A DNA stretch of 64,000 nucleotides from Cronobacter sakazakii (GCF_000982825.1 NZ_CP011047.1:1612001-1676000), one strand, 5' to 3'. Counted from the stretch's first letter, positions 35,098-42,889 are shown. Notes: generated by a model from the letters alone, not told the origin. Program-made: numbers and translations.

Positions 35098-35716
35098 ATT
35101 CGCGCATTACGCGTTTAAGCTGGCGGTTGTGGCCGCGCGCCAGCGCAAACACCGAGATAAACGCGCCGAGGAGCGCGCAGAGCATATCCGCCTGCGTATC
35201 CCACTCGTCGCCTTGCGTGCCGAGAAAATCATCCGCGTCTTTGCCGAGCGCCAGCGCCACCCACCACTCAATCAGCTCGTAAAAGGCGCTGATAGCAAGC
35301 GTCACGCAGCAGACCAGGAACGCGAGCATTTTCGCGCCGAGCCGGTAGCCGCCGCGCGCCAGCACTTCCCGCGCCGAAAGCGACACCACTAAACCCTGCA
35401 ACACATGGCCGAACCGGTCATATGGGTTGCGCGCCATCCCGAGCAACTCCTGCACCATAAACCCGACAGGCACCCGCGCGTAGGAATACATCCCACCAAC
35501 GATAAGCGACACGCAGCCGGTGAAAATCAACGCATAAAGCAGCGGCGTGAGCGGGTAGCGCTTGGCGGTGGTCCACAGCACCGGCACCACGATAAACACC
35601 GGCACCACTTCCATCAGCCAGGTGAGCCGTCGTTCGGTGGTCAGCGCGGTGAGAATAAGCAGCAGCGCCAGCAGCAATGTGCCGACAGAGAGATACAGCG
35701 GGCGGGAGAGCGGCAT
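35096..35716 (-). CDS. yjdF: DUF2238 family inner-membrane protein YjdF
   Basis: 206 residues with about six membrane helices, matching E. coli YjdF: conserved NPYDRFGHVLQG and SAFYELIEWW segments and a DEWDTQADM stretch. The ATG at 35716 is chosen over an upstream start at 35773 because the shorter form begins with the first membrane helix (MPLSRPLYLSV). Function is unknown. The neighbouring 165-bp tandem repeats begin about 70 bp upstream. Confidence 0.88.
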   Translation of the reverse strand: MPLSRPLYLSVGTLLLALLLILTALTTERRLTWLMEVVPVFIVVPVLWTTAKRYPLTPLLYALIFTGCVSLIVGGMYSYARVPVGFMVQELLGMARNPYDRFGHVLQGLVVSLSAREVLARGGYRLGAKMLAFLVCCVTLAISAFYELIEWWVALALGKDADDFLGTQGDEWDTQADMLCALLGAFISVFALARGHNRQLKRVMRE

Positions 35717-35784
35717 CAGCGATCCTTCACCTGGGTAAAAGTTACTGTTTAGCGCAAAAGAGGGGGTTTGCAAGGAGAGAACAA

Positions 35785-36265
35785 CGGGAGCGTTTTTGCA
35801 CAGCGCATCGCGCTGCCCGCAGGGCGAGTCGCAGGGATGCGACGAGTGAATCGAACGCAGTTCGATGGAGAGTCCGGCTCGCCAAAAGCAAAAACCCGCC
35901 TTGTGGGCGGGTTCTTTAAATTAGTGGTACCCGGACCGGACAAAAACGCCGGGAGCGTTTTTGCACAGCGCATCGCGCTGCCCGCAGGGCGAGTCGCAGG
36001 GATGCGACGAGTGAATCGAACGCAGTTCGATGAAGAGTCCGGCTCTCCAAAAGCAAAAACCCGCCTTATGGGCGGGTTCTTTAAATTAGTGGTGCCCGGA
36101 CCGGACAAAAACGCCGGGAGCGTTTTTGCACAGCGCATCGCGCTGCCCGCAGGGCGAGTCGCAGGGATGCGGCGAGTGAATCGAACGCAGTTCGATGGAG
36201 AGTCCGGCTCTCCAAAAGCAAAAACCCGCCTTGTGGACGGGTTCTCTAAATTAGTGGTGCCCGGA
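35785..36265 (-). repeat. three 165-bp tandem repeats carrying tRNA-Phe 3' end (RtT-like)
   Basis: Units 35785-35935, 35936-36100 and 36101-36265 recur with exact 165-bp period and few substitutions. Read on the minus strand, each unit starts with the end of a tRNA (TCCGGGCACCAC), then a terminator hairpin CCCGCC/GGCGGG with T-run, then a chain of hairpins (GGAGAG..CTCTCC, ATCGAAC..GTTCGAT, GTCGCA..TGCGAC). This is the layout of the E. coli tyrT locus, whose repeats include the tRNA 3' end and yield the small RtT RNA. Because 165 is divisible by 3, both strands carry open frames through the units, but these look like by-products. Confidence 0.8.
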
Positions 36266-36284
36266 CTCGGAATCGAACCAAGGA
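36253..36284. other. attachment site, distal end of islet
   Basis: A 32-bp sequence identical to 41438-41469, which is the 3' end (acceptor and T-arm) of tRNA-Phe. It marks the end of the integrated islet opposite to the intact tRNA. After it the sequence diverges from the tRNA (GGATTCG instead of GGACACG). Confidence 0.92.
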
Positions 36285-36348
36285 TTCGTTGTCATAGCAA
36301 CGAAATCACCGAATAACAGTAAGTTACCTTTACGCTTCGATTCCGAAT

Positions 36349-36375
36349 GTACCACTGTTTTGTACCAGATACCAC
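36349..36375. promoter_or_regulatory. GTACCA repeats near distal att site
   Basis: TGTACCAC at 36349-36356 and TTTTGTACCAG at 36357-36367, then ATACCACG. The same GTACCAC motif occurs twice at 41310-41333 beside the other att site. Paired copies at both ends are what integrase arm-type binding sites look like. Confidence 0.5.
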
Positions 36376-36400
36376 GACTTTGATGTTAACGAACTAGCTG

Positions 36401-36634
36401 TCAATCCTTGTTGGTTTTAGCTGACTTGAGCTTGTCGTAGATATCCTTTGCCTCGAATATGGTTGAGGCATCCACTTTGCCCATAACCTTTTCGGCTATT
36501 GCATCAACATGCTTGTCTAGCTCACCATCAAGCTTAAGCTTTTCATTAACCAGTTTCTTCACTTCGTGTTTGATGATTTTCTCTTTTGCTGTATCAGGTA
36601 GTAATTTATTGGCCCATCTAGTCAATAAGCTCAT
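36401..36634 (-). CDS. small helical hypothetical protein
   Basis: 77 residues, highly charged and helical (TAKEKIIKHEVKKLVNEKLK), with no membrane segment. The ATG at 36634 has AAGGGAAGG just upstream, so it is preferred over 36670. It overlaps the end of the DUF1232 gene by 17 nt and so is translationally coupled to it. No known family recognised; it is the last gene of the islet before the distal att site. Confidence 0.7.
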   Translation of the reverse strand: MSLLTRWANKLLPDTAKEKIIKHEVKKLVNEKLKLDGELDKHVDAIAEKVMGKVDASTIFEAKDIYDKLKSAKTNKD

Positions 36635-36962
36635 CAGCCTTCCCTTTTGCTTTACCTTTAACTGCATCATCTATGCAACCTGCCACTGCTACAAGGGCGG
36701 CAGCGATTACAGCCATGTCATCCGTATACCCGAGTATCGGCGTTAAATCGGGGATAATATCTATCGGCGATACCAAGTACGCCAGCGCCCCGTAGATGGT
36801 TGCTCTGTGTTTAGCTGTGCAGTTTTCACTATCCAAGGCGTAATACAGACGGAGTACCTGCTCAAGCGAGTCTTTCCCGATCGCTTTACAGTACTTCTTA
36901 ACTTTTGACCAAAATCCGTCCTCGTTGTAGTCTTCAATCTCGATCTTGCTAGTCCCATCCAT
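36618..36962 (-). CDS. DUF1232 (YkvA-like) protein
   Basis: 114 residues with the DUF1232 signature YLVSPIDIIPDLTPILGYTDD and a following hydrophobic helix (MAVIAAALVAVAG). The family is small and of unknown function, common in mobile elements. The start at 36962 is preferred because GAGGA is 7 nt away; ATG 36968 abuts it. The downstream small gene overlaps its end. Confidence 0.82.
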   Translation of the reverse strand: MDGTSKIEIEDYNEDGFWSKVKKYCKAIGKDSLEQVLRLYYALDSENCTAKHRATIYGALAYLVSPIDIIPDLTPILGYTDDMAVIAAALVAVAGCIDDAVKGKAKGKADELID

Positions 36963-36991
36963 TAACATTTCCTCACATTTGTGTTTTCATA

Positions 36992-37555
36992 TCACTTGTC
37001 TAACAGATCAGGACGTTCGTTCCGAATGATCCGATAAATACTTGTGATCCCGATACCTAACTCCCGAGAAATCGCCGGTTTACTCATACCTTTTTCGACC
37101 AAATCTATAATTTCTTGAGCTTTACTTCTGGCAGTCGCTTTCCGACCTTTGTACTTCCCTTTGAGTTTTGCCAGTGCGATCCCCTCAGCCTGACGTTCCA
37201 GCATCATTTCACGCTCAAACGTGGCGATAGCCCCAATCATGGTCAACATGAGCTTTCCGGTTGGTGTGGCCGTATTGATGCCGATATTGAGGATATTTAA
37301 CGCCACGCCTTTCCCCTGAAGGTATTCTGACACCTCCAGTAGATGACGGGTGTTACGGGCGAGGCGGTCCAGCTTCGTTACCTGTACTATGTCACCCTCA
37401 CGAACAAACTCGAGCATTGCCTGTAGCTCTGGACGGTCATCCTTGGCCCCACTGATTTTTTCCCTGAAAACCTTTTCGCAGCCTGACAGGGCTTCGAGTT
37501 GTGTATCCAGACTTTGCCCTGTGGTGGACACGCGGGCGTAGCCGACTGTAGCCAT
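36992..37555 (-). CDS. serine recombinase, resolvase/invertase family
   Basis: 187 residues with the N-terminal catalytic domain: nucleophile S10 in GYARVSTTGQS, R-x-D-R in KLDRLARNTRHLL, and the long E helix (MIGAIATFEREMMLERQAEG), followed by a C-terminal helix-turn-helix (MSKPAISRELGIGITSIYRI). It belongs to the Hin/Tn3 resolvase group. In the islet it could resolve or invert a segment, although no inverted crossover site is obvious. Length is normal, so it is probably functional. Confidence 0.93.
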   Translation of the reverse strand: MATVGYARVSTTGQSLDTQLEALSGCEKVFREKISGAKDDRPELQAMLEFVREGDIVQVTKLDRLARNTRHLLEVSEYLQGKGVALNILNIGINTATPTGKLMLTMIGAIATFEREMMLERQAEGIALAKLKGKYKGRKATARSKAQEIIDLVEKGMSKPAISRELGIGITSIYRIIRNERPDLLDK

Positions 37556-37715
37556 TTGAACTCCTTACCCTGCCAATAGGTCATGCTAGGATGCAAAGAC
37601 CTGCCAAAATGCCAAACCAACCTTGTGACAGGGGTGAGAGCGGCATTTCACCGTTGCGGCGATGGCAGATCTTTAGGGCATGGGCTATTGGTATGGGTCT
37701 AGCGGTAGTAGGGGA

Positions 37716-37829
37716 TTAGAGGAAATCTTCTTCTGAGGCGTAGCGTGCTGCCATTCCCCGGAAGAAGACGGTTGCAAAGGTTGTCAGAGCCATTATCAGG
37801 GCTTCAACAAGTAAGGATTTCCAGTTCAT
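37716..37829 (-). CDS. 37-residue membrane protein overlapping radC-like gene
   Basis: MNWKSLLVEALIMALTTFA starts a 37-residue frame that ends ...YASEEDFL. One hydrophobic helix (about 5-23) and a charged tail suggest a small inner-membrane protein. Its ATG overlaps the TGA of the RadC-like gene (ATGA), so it would be translationally coupled. It is too short for routine ORF calling. No known homolog recalled. Confidence 0.55.
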   Translation of the reverse strand: MNWKSLLVEALIMALTTFATVFFRGMAARYASEEDFL

Positions 37830-38260
37830 AGCCAGCCCCTTTCTGCGAATGAAACTGTTTGACCGCCGCCCACGACGATGTGATCTACCAGTCGGACTTC
37901 GATTAGCTCCATAACTTTCTGAATGTTGAGCGTTATCGCTTTATCCTGAACGGATGGCTCGGCGTTGCCAGATGGATGATTATGGGAACAGATAACAGCT
38001 GCGGCGTTGAGCTTAAGCGCCTGCCGGGCAATCTCGCGGGGGTAGACTGGCGTTGTTGCTATACTGCCGTGGAACATTTCCTGATAGTTCAGGACGTGAT
38101 TCCGGTTGTCGAGGAATATCACGCTGAACACTTCCTGCTCCCGATCGCCAAGCTGTAAAGCCAGATAACTCGCAGTGTCCTTCGGTGATGCCAGTGTGTC
38201 GGTACGGTAGAGCCGTTGAGTGAGGATTTCGCGGGCCTGAGTGATTATTTCATCATGCAT
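37826..38260 (-). CDS. RadC-like JAB domain protein
   Basis: 144 residues, the short accessory RadC form found on islands and plasmids (YeeS-like), lacking the N-terminal helix-hairpin-helix of chromosomal RadC. The JAMM metal motif is CSHNHPSGNAEPSVQD, which fits H-x-H-x(10)-D. AGGAGG lies 7 nt before the start. Role in DNA processing is debated; the family is often linked to mobile elements. Coupled with the small membrane protein. Confidence 0.9.
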   Translation of the reverse strand: MHDEIITQAREILTQRLYRTDTLASPKDTASYLALQLGDREQEVFSVIFLDNRNHVLNYQEMFHGSIATTPVYPREIARQALKLNAAAVICSHNHPSGNAEPSVQDKAITLNIQKVMELIEVRLVDHIVVGGGQTVSFAERGWL

Positions 38261-38752
38261 GATTCAGCCTCCTGTTGTGATCTGCATATTTCTTGTACCT
38301 GCGGAGCGGGGAGTCTTGGAAAGAAGGATTGAGCGAGCGGCTTTGGATGCCTGCCTGACGATCTGTACGGGCCTCTGAGCTGAGTTCAGAAGTGATTCAT
38401 GCCTTGAATGCAGAAAGGCCGTGAGAGGCCTACAGGACGTCTGGTGACTTCTGACGTGAAAAGAACTTTTGGGGGAGTAGAGGCAGCAAAATCATTAAGC
38501 TGTCGCTCAGTTCGACGTATTGATATGGCGGTAACTTTGCACCTTTGGTAAATTCGAGTTAGCGTTGATAGCTTAAGGATAATTATCTGTAAGATGCTAT
38601 GAGTAAGATGAATTTGAGTAATAAAAATTGATAGAACCCTATAAATCTATATAAGTGTCTTGGGGTTAGGTTTCAAAGGTTGCAACGTTTGAACAGATAG
38701 AAAAGCCTAGTCCTTTAGGCTTTTGTTGTAACTTTTGATGCAACTTTTCAGT
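38261..38752. other. 492-bp noncoding gap in islet
   Basis: No supported gene. It includes the terminator at 38701-38725, short self-complementary GGCCTCT/AGAGGCC sequences about 65 nt apart (about 38370-38440), and AT-rich sequence with possible promoters for the RadC-like gene on the minus strand. It could encode a small RNA, but nothing proves it. Confidence 0.4.
38701..38725. terminator. intrinsic terminator after endonuclease-like gene
   Basis: AAAAGCCTA, loop GTCCTT, TAGGCTTTT, symmetrical with A and T runs on both sides. It lies about 30 bp past the stop of the gene at 38753 on the minus strand. Confidence 0.85.
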
Positions 38753-39736
38753 TTATATGCCGTATGACCTCAATTTTGCACGCTGGAAGTATCTGTCCCT
38801 GCGTTTATCAAAGGGGATTGTCAGCCTGTCCAGCAGTTTACCCATCTCACTGAGAGGCTGCCGTGGGCTTTTTAGAAGGAAACTGCATTCATTATGTGCT
38901 GCATCATAGGCTTTTCGGGCTGACTCGCTGCTTATCTTTAACGTGGATTCTGAAAGGCTAATACAGGCCATTCGCAGGCAGTGGGCATAGCAATCCTCCA
39001 CACTGACGAACCGCTTTAGCTGGCGGACCGCTTCCAGCCATACTTCCTGTTCTGCATGTCTGACCCTGATTAACTTTACATCAGGCTGATTTTTCCGTAA
39101 CCAGCGATCCCGCCGTTTATCATTGAATTGATAACGCGTCGTTCTGTGAGCCTCCTCGTCAAATTCAATGATGAACTGGCGTTTAGCAGTTTCCCCTTTT
39201 GCCATATCGGTATACCACTGCTCGGTAAGGAAGAAATCCACTCTGTAGGGGCCGACCTGCTTTTGCCGTTCGAGTTCATAGCTTCTGAATTGTGGTTGTT
39301 GCCTTAGTTCGACGATCAAATCGTGTAATTTGACGCCAAATTGCCCCTCAAGGCGGCTTTCGCCGGGCTTTACCGGGAGTTTCAGACCAGATTTTTGCTC
39401 AATGGCATCTATGAGAAGCCCATTCTGGCTGGAGTGGATACTGTAAGTCAGCAGGGTAAGGGCATCACCAGCGGTAAGCCAGCCGTTTTTGTCGGGAATT
39501 TTACCTTCAATCAGGCCGGATGTGCAGCACGACAGGACATTTTCGGGAGTCTTGAGCAATTTGGCATGTGTCCGCTGTGCCCATTGAGTAAATCTGGCTG
39601 CCTGAGGCGTCATTTTCCGCAAGAAAGCAACGGAAAGTTGGGGGGCTCCATCAACGATCCGCCAGTCCGAGTCAGGAATTCTTAACATTTTGATAATCTC
39701 CAGTAAGTTACTGTGCCTTATACCGCTGAAAATCAT
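38753..39736 (-). CDS. DUF559/Vsr-like endonuclease-fold protein
   Basis: 327 residues from the ATG at 39736, or 311 from the ATG at 39688, which has GGAG 9 nt upstream. The middle (about residues 150-250) fits a restriction-endonuclease-like core: YRVDFFLTEQ, then FIIEFDEEAH, then DKRRDRWLRK and VKLIRVRH, as in DUF559/Vsr-type nucleases (D in the strand, E-x-D in the next, R and K following). The N-terminal and C-terminal parts match nothing I know. Its longer start overlaps the integrase stop (ATGA), so it may be coupled to the integrase. Role in defence or DNA processing is inferred. Confidence 0.72.
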   Translation of the reverse strand: MIFSGIRHSNLLEIIKMLRIPDSDWRIVDGAPQLSVAFLRKMTPQAARFTQWAQRTHAKLLKTPENVLSCCTSGLIEGKIPDKNGWLTAGDALTLLTYSIHSSQNGLLIDAIEQKSGLKLPVKPGESRLEGQFGVKLHDLIVELRQQPQFRSYELERQKQVGPYRVDFFLTEQWYTDMAKGETAKRQFIIEFDEEAHRTTRYQFNDKRRDRWLRKNQPDVKLIRVRHAEQEVWLEAVRQLKRFVSVEDCYAHCLRMACISLSESTLKISSESARKAYDAAHNECSFLLKSPRQPLSEMGKLLDRLTIPFDKRRDRYFQRAKLRSYGI

Positions 39737-41310
39737 TTTTCCAGTCGCTTTAGCTCCAGTCTGGGGATCTGCTCAATGAGTATCCGGCTTGTTTCAATCA
39801 AGTACTTGCCGTAACGCCGTGGGACGGAACCGGGAACGTGGCCGAGGATGTTGTTTTGTGTGTCTTCGCGGACGTCTAGAGCACGGCATTGAGTAATGAA
39901 GTAGTGCCGGAAACTGTGACAGGGCTTAACTTCCTTACGGATACCATGCTTACGGATCAATCTTCCCCACCACCGACTGTAGTTGTATGCGTATTTATCA
40001 TTAACGTCAGATTTTTCAGCAAAGAGCTGGCCTTCTCTGGTATTAACGAAATCCATAAAGCCCAGCTCCAGTACATGGCTGTGTATGGGTACATAACGCA
40101 CGGAGCCAGCAGTTTTGACTGATTGATCTTCTCCCATCTGGATTTTGAAGCAGGGAACGCCGAAGTCATCCACAATATCAGCCCTGCGGAGCTGTCCGAT
40201 CTCCTCAACGCGAGCCCCGGTGTAGTAAAGGATTATCGGTATCCAGTACGCCATTTCGCCATAGTGAGACTGCTCACCGTGAAACAGAGATAGCCGGAAA
40301 ATCGTCCTGATTTCGTCGTCAGTGAACGGGATATCCTCATTGATCGTCTGCACTTTTTTACGCATTTTGAAACTATCGAAGGGATGTTCATCCACGAGAT
40401 CGTCTTGGAGTGCAACAGTGAACATGGCCGAGAGGTGCATGAAGTTGTTTCGCACGGTGTTGGCGCTGAGTTTCTTGCCCTGAGCTTTGGCCTGATTCTC
40501 CAGCGACAGCAAGTTGACGGCCTTACTGCGGTTAGCCGGGGTCTGCTCCAGGAGCGTACGGAACGCCGAAAGGTCACTCTTCGAGATGTCTCGGATGGGC
40601 TTATCACCGATGAATTTGATAAAGCGATTAGCTGAGGGAGTGTAATCACGGATACGTCGTGATGCCGCTCTGTCTTCTTCGGTTCGCTGGATATGTGTCT
40701 TGTAATGCTCGAACAAACCAGAAAAGCTGAGGTTTTTCTTTTTCTGCGTGGCAGTGGTGGCGTTGTACACAGGAAGCTCATCGACAATGTACATTTCAGT
40801 AGTACTGATTCTGCATTCTGCGAGGCGCCATGCGAGTTTTTGTTTCCACGCCGGGGTAAGTTCAGCAGGTGCCCATTGAAGGGCTTCTTCGAGTTCTGGT
40901 TGTAGCAGTTGAGTGATTAGCCGGAAGTCGGCTTCGCTGGCTGATTCGCCTTTACGGAGGCATTCGTTTAGTTGTTCGTTATCGGCGGTCAGGCCATAAC
41001 CATAATCGTATTGCCGTACATAACGTGCTTTGATGGTTTCTGGTTGCTGGAGGATTCTGGTCATCCATACCGAAGCGATCACCTCTGTGTCGTCCTGCGT
41101 TACGGAGCGCTCTGCTTTGGCGTTCTGGATGATAGCGTTAATTTTTGCCAGAGCGGCAGGGGCTTTGAGCTTGGCTTGTCCGAGGTCTTTCGTCTCAAGG
41201 GAACGTTTTAGTTCGCCTTTGCCGATGGCTGAACGCAGCTCCAGAGGAACCGCTTTGCGGATGTAGTAGGTGCCGTTTCGGTCTTTGGTAGGCTTTATCA
41301 TAATGCCCAT
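39733..41310 (-). CDS. tyrosine-type site-specific integrase
   Basis: 525 residues from the ATG at 41310, in the frame that reads back into the tRNA to 41484. The N-terminal segment MIKPTKDRNGTYYIRKAVP is typical of the arm-binding/SAM-like region. Catalytic residues: R in YYTGARVEEIGQLRR, H-x-x-R in CHSFRHYFIT, H in LGHVPGS, and Y in RRYGKYLI. It is next to tRNA-Phe and its att site, as the integrating enzyme of the islet should be. Paired GTACCAC repeats overlap its start, which suggests autoregulation. AAGGTGG precedes the start. Confidence 0.95.
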   Translation of the reverse strand: MGIMIKPTKDRNGTYYIRKAVPLELRSAIGKGELKRSLETKDLGQAKLKAPAALAKINAIIQNAKAERSVTQDDTEVIASVWMTRILQQPETIKARYVRQYDYGYGLTADNEQLNECLRKGESASEADFRLITQLLQPELEEALQWAPAELTPAWKQKLAWRLAECRISTTEMYIVDELPVYNATTATQKKKNLSFSGLFEHYKTHIQRTEEDRAASRRIRDYTPSANRFIKFIGDKPIRDISKSDLSAFRTLLEQTPANRSKAVNLLSLENQAKAQGKKLSANTVRNNFMHLSAMFTVALQDDLVDEHPFDSFKMRKKVQTINEDIPFTDDEIRTIFRLSLFHGEQSHYGEMAYWIPIILYYTGARVEEIGQLRRADIVDDFGVPCFKIQMGEDQSVKTAGSVRYVPIHSHVLELGFMDFVNTREGQLFAEKSDVNDKYAYNYSRWWGRLIRKHGIRKEVKPCHSFRHYFITQCRALDVREDTQNNILGHVPGSVPRRYGKYLIETSRILIEQIPRLELKRLEK

Positions 41311-41334
41311 TTTGTACCACCTTTTTGTACCACC
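41310..41334. promoter_or_regulatory. GTACCAC direct repeats at integrase start
   Basis: TTTTGTACCAC at 41310-41320 and TTTTTGTACCACC at 41322-41334 stand in direct repeat and overlap the integrase start region. Matching motifs occur near the distal att site, so arm-type integrase sites that also repress int are plausible. Confidence 0.5.
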
Positions 41335-41404
41335 GGGAAGCGGGGCCGGAGGAGAGATGAGGGCGGTAACTACTGATAAACCAACAAGTTGTTGACTCAG
41401 AAAG

Positions 41405-41432
41405 CAAAAACCCCCGCCGAAGCGAGGGTTGT
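41405..41432 (-). terminator. intrinsic terminator for tRNA-Phe supplied by the islet
   Basis: On the minus strand, AACCCTCGC, loop TTCG, GCGGGGGTT with TTTTTG. It sits just after the tRNA 3' end inside the islet and differs from the hairpin in the displaced repeats, so the islet brought its own terminator. Confidence 0.8.
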
Positions 41433-41437
41433 AAATG

Positions 41438-41469
41438 AGTGGTGCCCGGACTCGGAATCGAACCAAGGA
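41438..41469. other. attachment site, tRNA-proximal end of islet
   Basis: The 32 bp at the 3' end of tRNA-Phe (acceptor 3' strand and T-arm), identical to 36253-36284. Integration here leaves the tRNA intact. Confidence 0.92.
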
Positions 41470-41515
41470 CACGGGGATTTTCAATCCCCTGCTCTACCGA
41501 CTGAGCTATCCGGGC
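41440..41515 (-). tRNA. pheV: tRNA-Phe (GAA)
   Basis: A 76-nt tRNA read on the minus strand. It begins GCCCGGATAGCTCAG and ends GGGCACCA, with CCA encoded, and has anticodon GAA in the loop TTGAAAA. It reads exactly like E. coli tRNA-Phe. It neighbours yqgA as E. coli pheV does, and like pheV in pathogens it is the insertion site of an island. Confidence 0.96.
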
Positions 41516-41525
41516 AACGGGGCGC

Positions 41526-41554
41526 ATTAAACCCGATTCACCTTTCGACGTCAA
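41526..41554 (-). promoter_or_regulatory. tRNA-Phe promoter with GC-rich discriminator
   Basis: On the minus strand: -35 TTGACG, 17-nt spacer, -10 TTTAAT, then the GC-rich discriminator GCGCCCC before the tRNA. This pattern is typical of stringently controlled stable RNA promoters. Confidence 0.85.
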
Positions 41555-41627
41555 CGAAATTCCGCGAATTCTGCGCCGCCCGCCCATTCCTGCGCCACTT
41601 TGCTTGCGAAATAGCCGTTTTAACGCC

Positions 41628-42347
41628 TTACGCGAAGAAATGCGTCCAGAGCGCGGAAAGCGGCATTGAAATCAGCAGCGCGGGCAGCAGATTCACCACC
41701 GCGAACATCTTAATGCCGCAGATGCGCAGGCCCGTCGCCAGCAACAGCAAACCGCCCGTCGCAGTAAAATCGCCCATCATCGCGGGTGTGGTCAGCGGCA
41801 GGATAAATACCGCGCCGGCGGCGAGCGCTAACTGGATAAGCAGCATCGGCAGGGAGATGGCCGCGACGGCGGCGCCAAGCGTTGTGGCGAAAATCGTGGC
41901 GGTGAAGAAATCGAGAAACGCTTTGGCGATAAGCAGGCTATTGTCGCCGGTCATGCCTTCGCGCATCGCGCCAAAAATGCCGGTTCCGCTCGCGCAAAAC
42001 AGCACGATGATCGCCACAAAACTCTGGACGAAATTATCCTGCGCGGGCCGCGCGTTTTTACCGGGCCGCAACCGGCGCGCCACGCCGTTCAGGCCATGCA
42101 CCAGATTGATGATTCCTTTTTCGATATAGCAGAGCTCGCCAATCAGCGCGCCGAGCAGCATCGAGAGCACCATCACCGGCAGGTTCACGCACTTCACCAC
42201 CAGTAAAATGCCAATGCCGAGCGACGCCAGGCCGAAGATCGAGGGCATCGAACTGCGCAGCCGCTCGGGAAGCCGCTGGCTTAACGCCGCGCCGAGCAGT
42301 CCGCCGAGCAGCACCGCCGCCGCATTGATAAAAGGTCCGGTTACCAC
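41628..42347 (-). CDS. yqgA: DUF554 family membrane protein YqgA
   Basis: 239 residues with about seven hydrophobic segments, matching E. coli YqgA (VTGPFINAAAVLLGGLLGA at the N terminus). Function unknown; a transporter-like inner-membrane protein. Neighbours speC and tRNA-Phe as in E. coli. Confidence 0.93.
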   Translation of the reverse strand: MVTGPFINAAAVLLGGLLGAALSQRLPERLRSSMPSIFGLASLGIGILLVVKCVNLPVMVLSMLLGALIGELCYIEKGIINLVHGLNGVARRLRPGKNARPAQDNFVQSFVAIIVLFCASGTGIFGAMREGMTGDNSLLIAKAFLDFFTATIFATTLGAAVAAISLPMLLIQLALAAGAVFILPLTTPAMMGDFTATGGLLLLATGLRICGIKMFAVVNLLPALLISMPLSALWTHFFA

Positions 42348-42889
42348 ATTGTGCTCCTGCTTAAGTTGGTCTCGCGATGAGGGTCAGCATAAGCCTGTTG
42401 CCGGAGGGAGGAAAGCGCGCCCGGCAATGGCATTTTTATGCGAATATGATGATTACTTATTTTAACCATTTATTTTATCCCATAATAATCAAAATGATAA
42501 AAAATGCTCAGATTAAAATCATGCTTAAAACCCCGATTTTCTCCGCGCGCTGTCTTGCCCCACACGGCGTAAGGTGACATGATTGCGCGACTTTTCTCCA
42601 TCAGACAGGGTGTGTTATGACCGCGCGTTCGCTGCCAGCCGTCATTTCTTCGCGACATTGCACAATGCCGCGCGCCCGTCATGTCTGTCCGCCATACTTC
42701 TCCATGCCCACCATGCGGTGAGGCCACCGTACGCTCACTGCCGGACAACAGTAAAACCAGGCGCGCTCTGCTTTTACTGATGTCTCGCGGTCGGAGCTGG
42801 TAACCAGTCAGACCTCATCGTTTCGCCGGGATACCGTCCCGTTGCCGTGCCCGAAGGCGCTTACACCGACACTCAGGGTTTTTGTGCTT
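42348..42889. other. 542-bp gap between yqgA and speC
   Basis: Includes the divergent promoters of yqgA and speC and an AT-rich tract (about 42430-42530). At 42617-42721 there is a 34-codon frame (MTARSLPAVISSRHC...) with a poor ribosome site; it could be a leader peptide of speC but is weakly supported. No other element seen. Confidence 0.4.

Larger units (their letters stand above)
36253..41469. mobile_element. 5.2-kb integrative islet in tRNA-Phe
   Basis: Bounded by a 32-bp direct repeat of the tRNA-Phe 3' end. It contains a tyrosine integrase next to the tRNA, an endonuclease-like protein, a RadC-like protein, a small membrane protein, a resolvase, a DUF1232 protein and a small helical protein, all on the minus strand. 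No phage structural, replication or conjugation genes are present, so it is an islet or decayed element that may still be excised by its integrase. Confidence 0.9.

Noticed and set aside
35749..36138. Minus-strand open frame of 129 codons in the same repeats
   Set aside because: Same cause. The E. coli tyrT repeats have a claimed protamine-like product, but nothing here supports translation.
35768..36316. Open frame of 182 codons through the tandem repeats (plus strand)
   Set aside because: It exists because the 165-bp unit is divisible by 3; the translation is a repeated 55-residue unit without ribosome site, and a similar frame is open on the other strand.
36253..41469. Prophage
   Set aside because: No phage structural, lysis or replication genes; an integrative islet fits better.
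41310..41484. Integrase extension through the tRNA-Phe region
   Set aside because: The 58 extra residues would be translated from the tRNA and terminator; the ATG at 41310 fits the family start and has a ribosome site.
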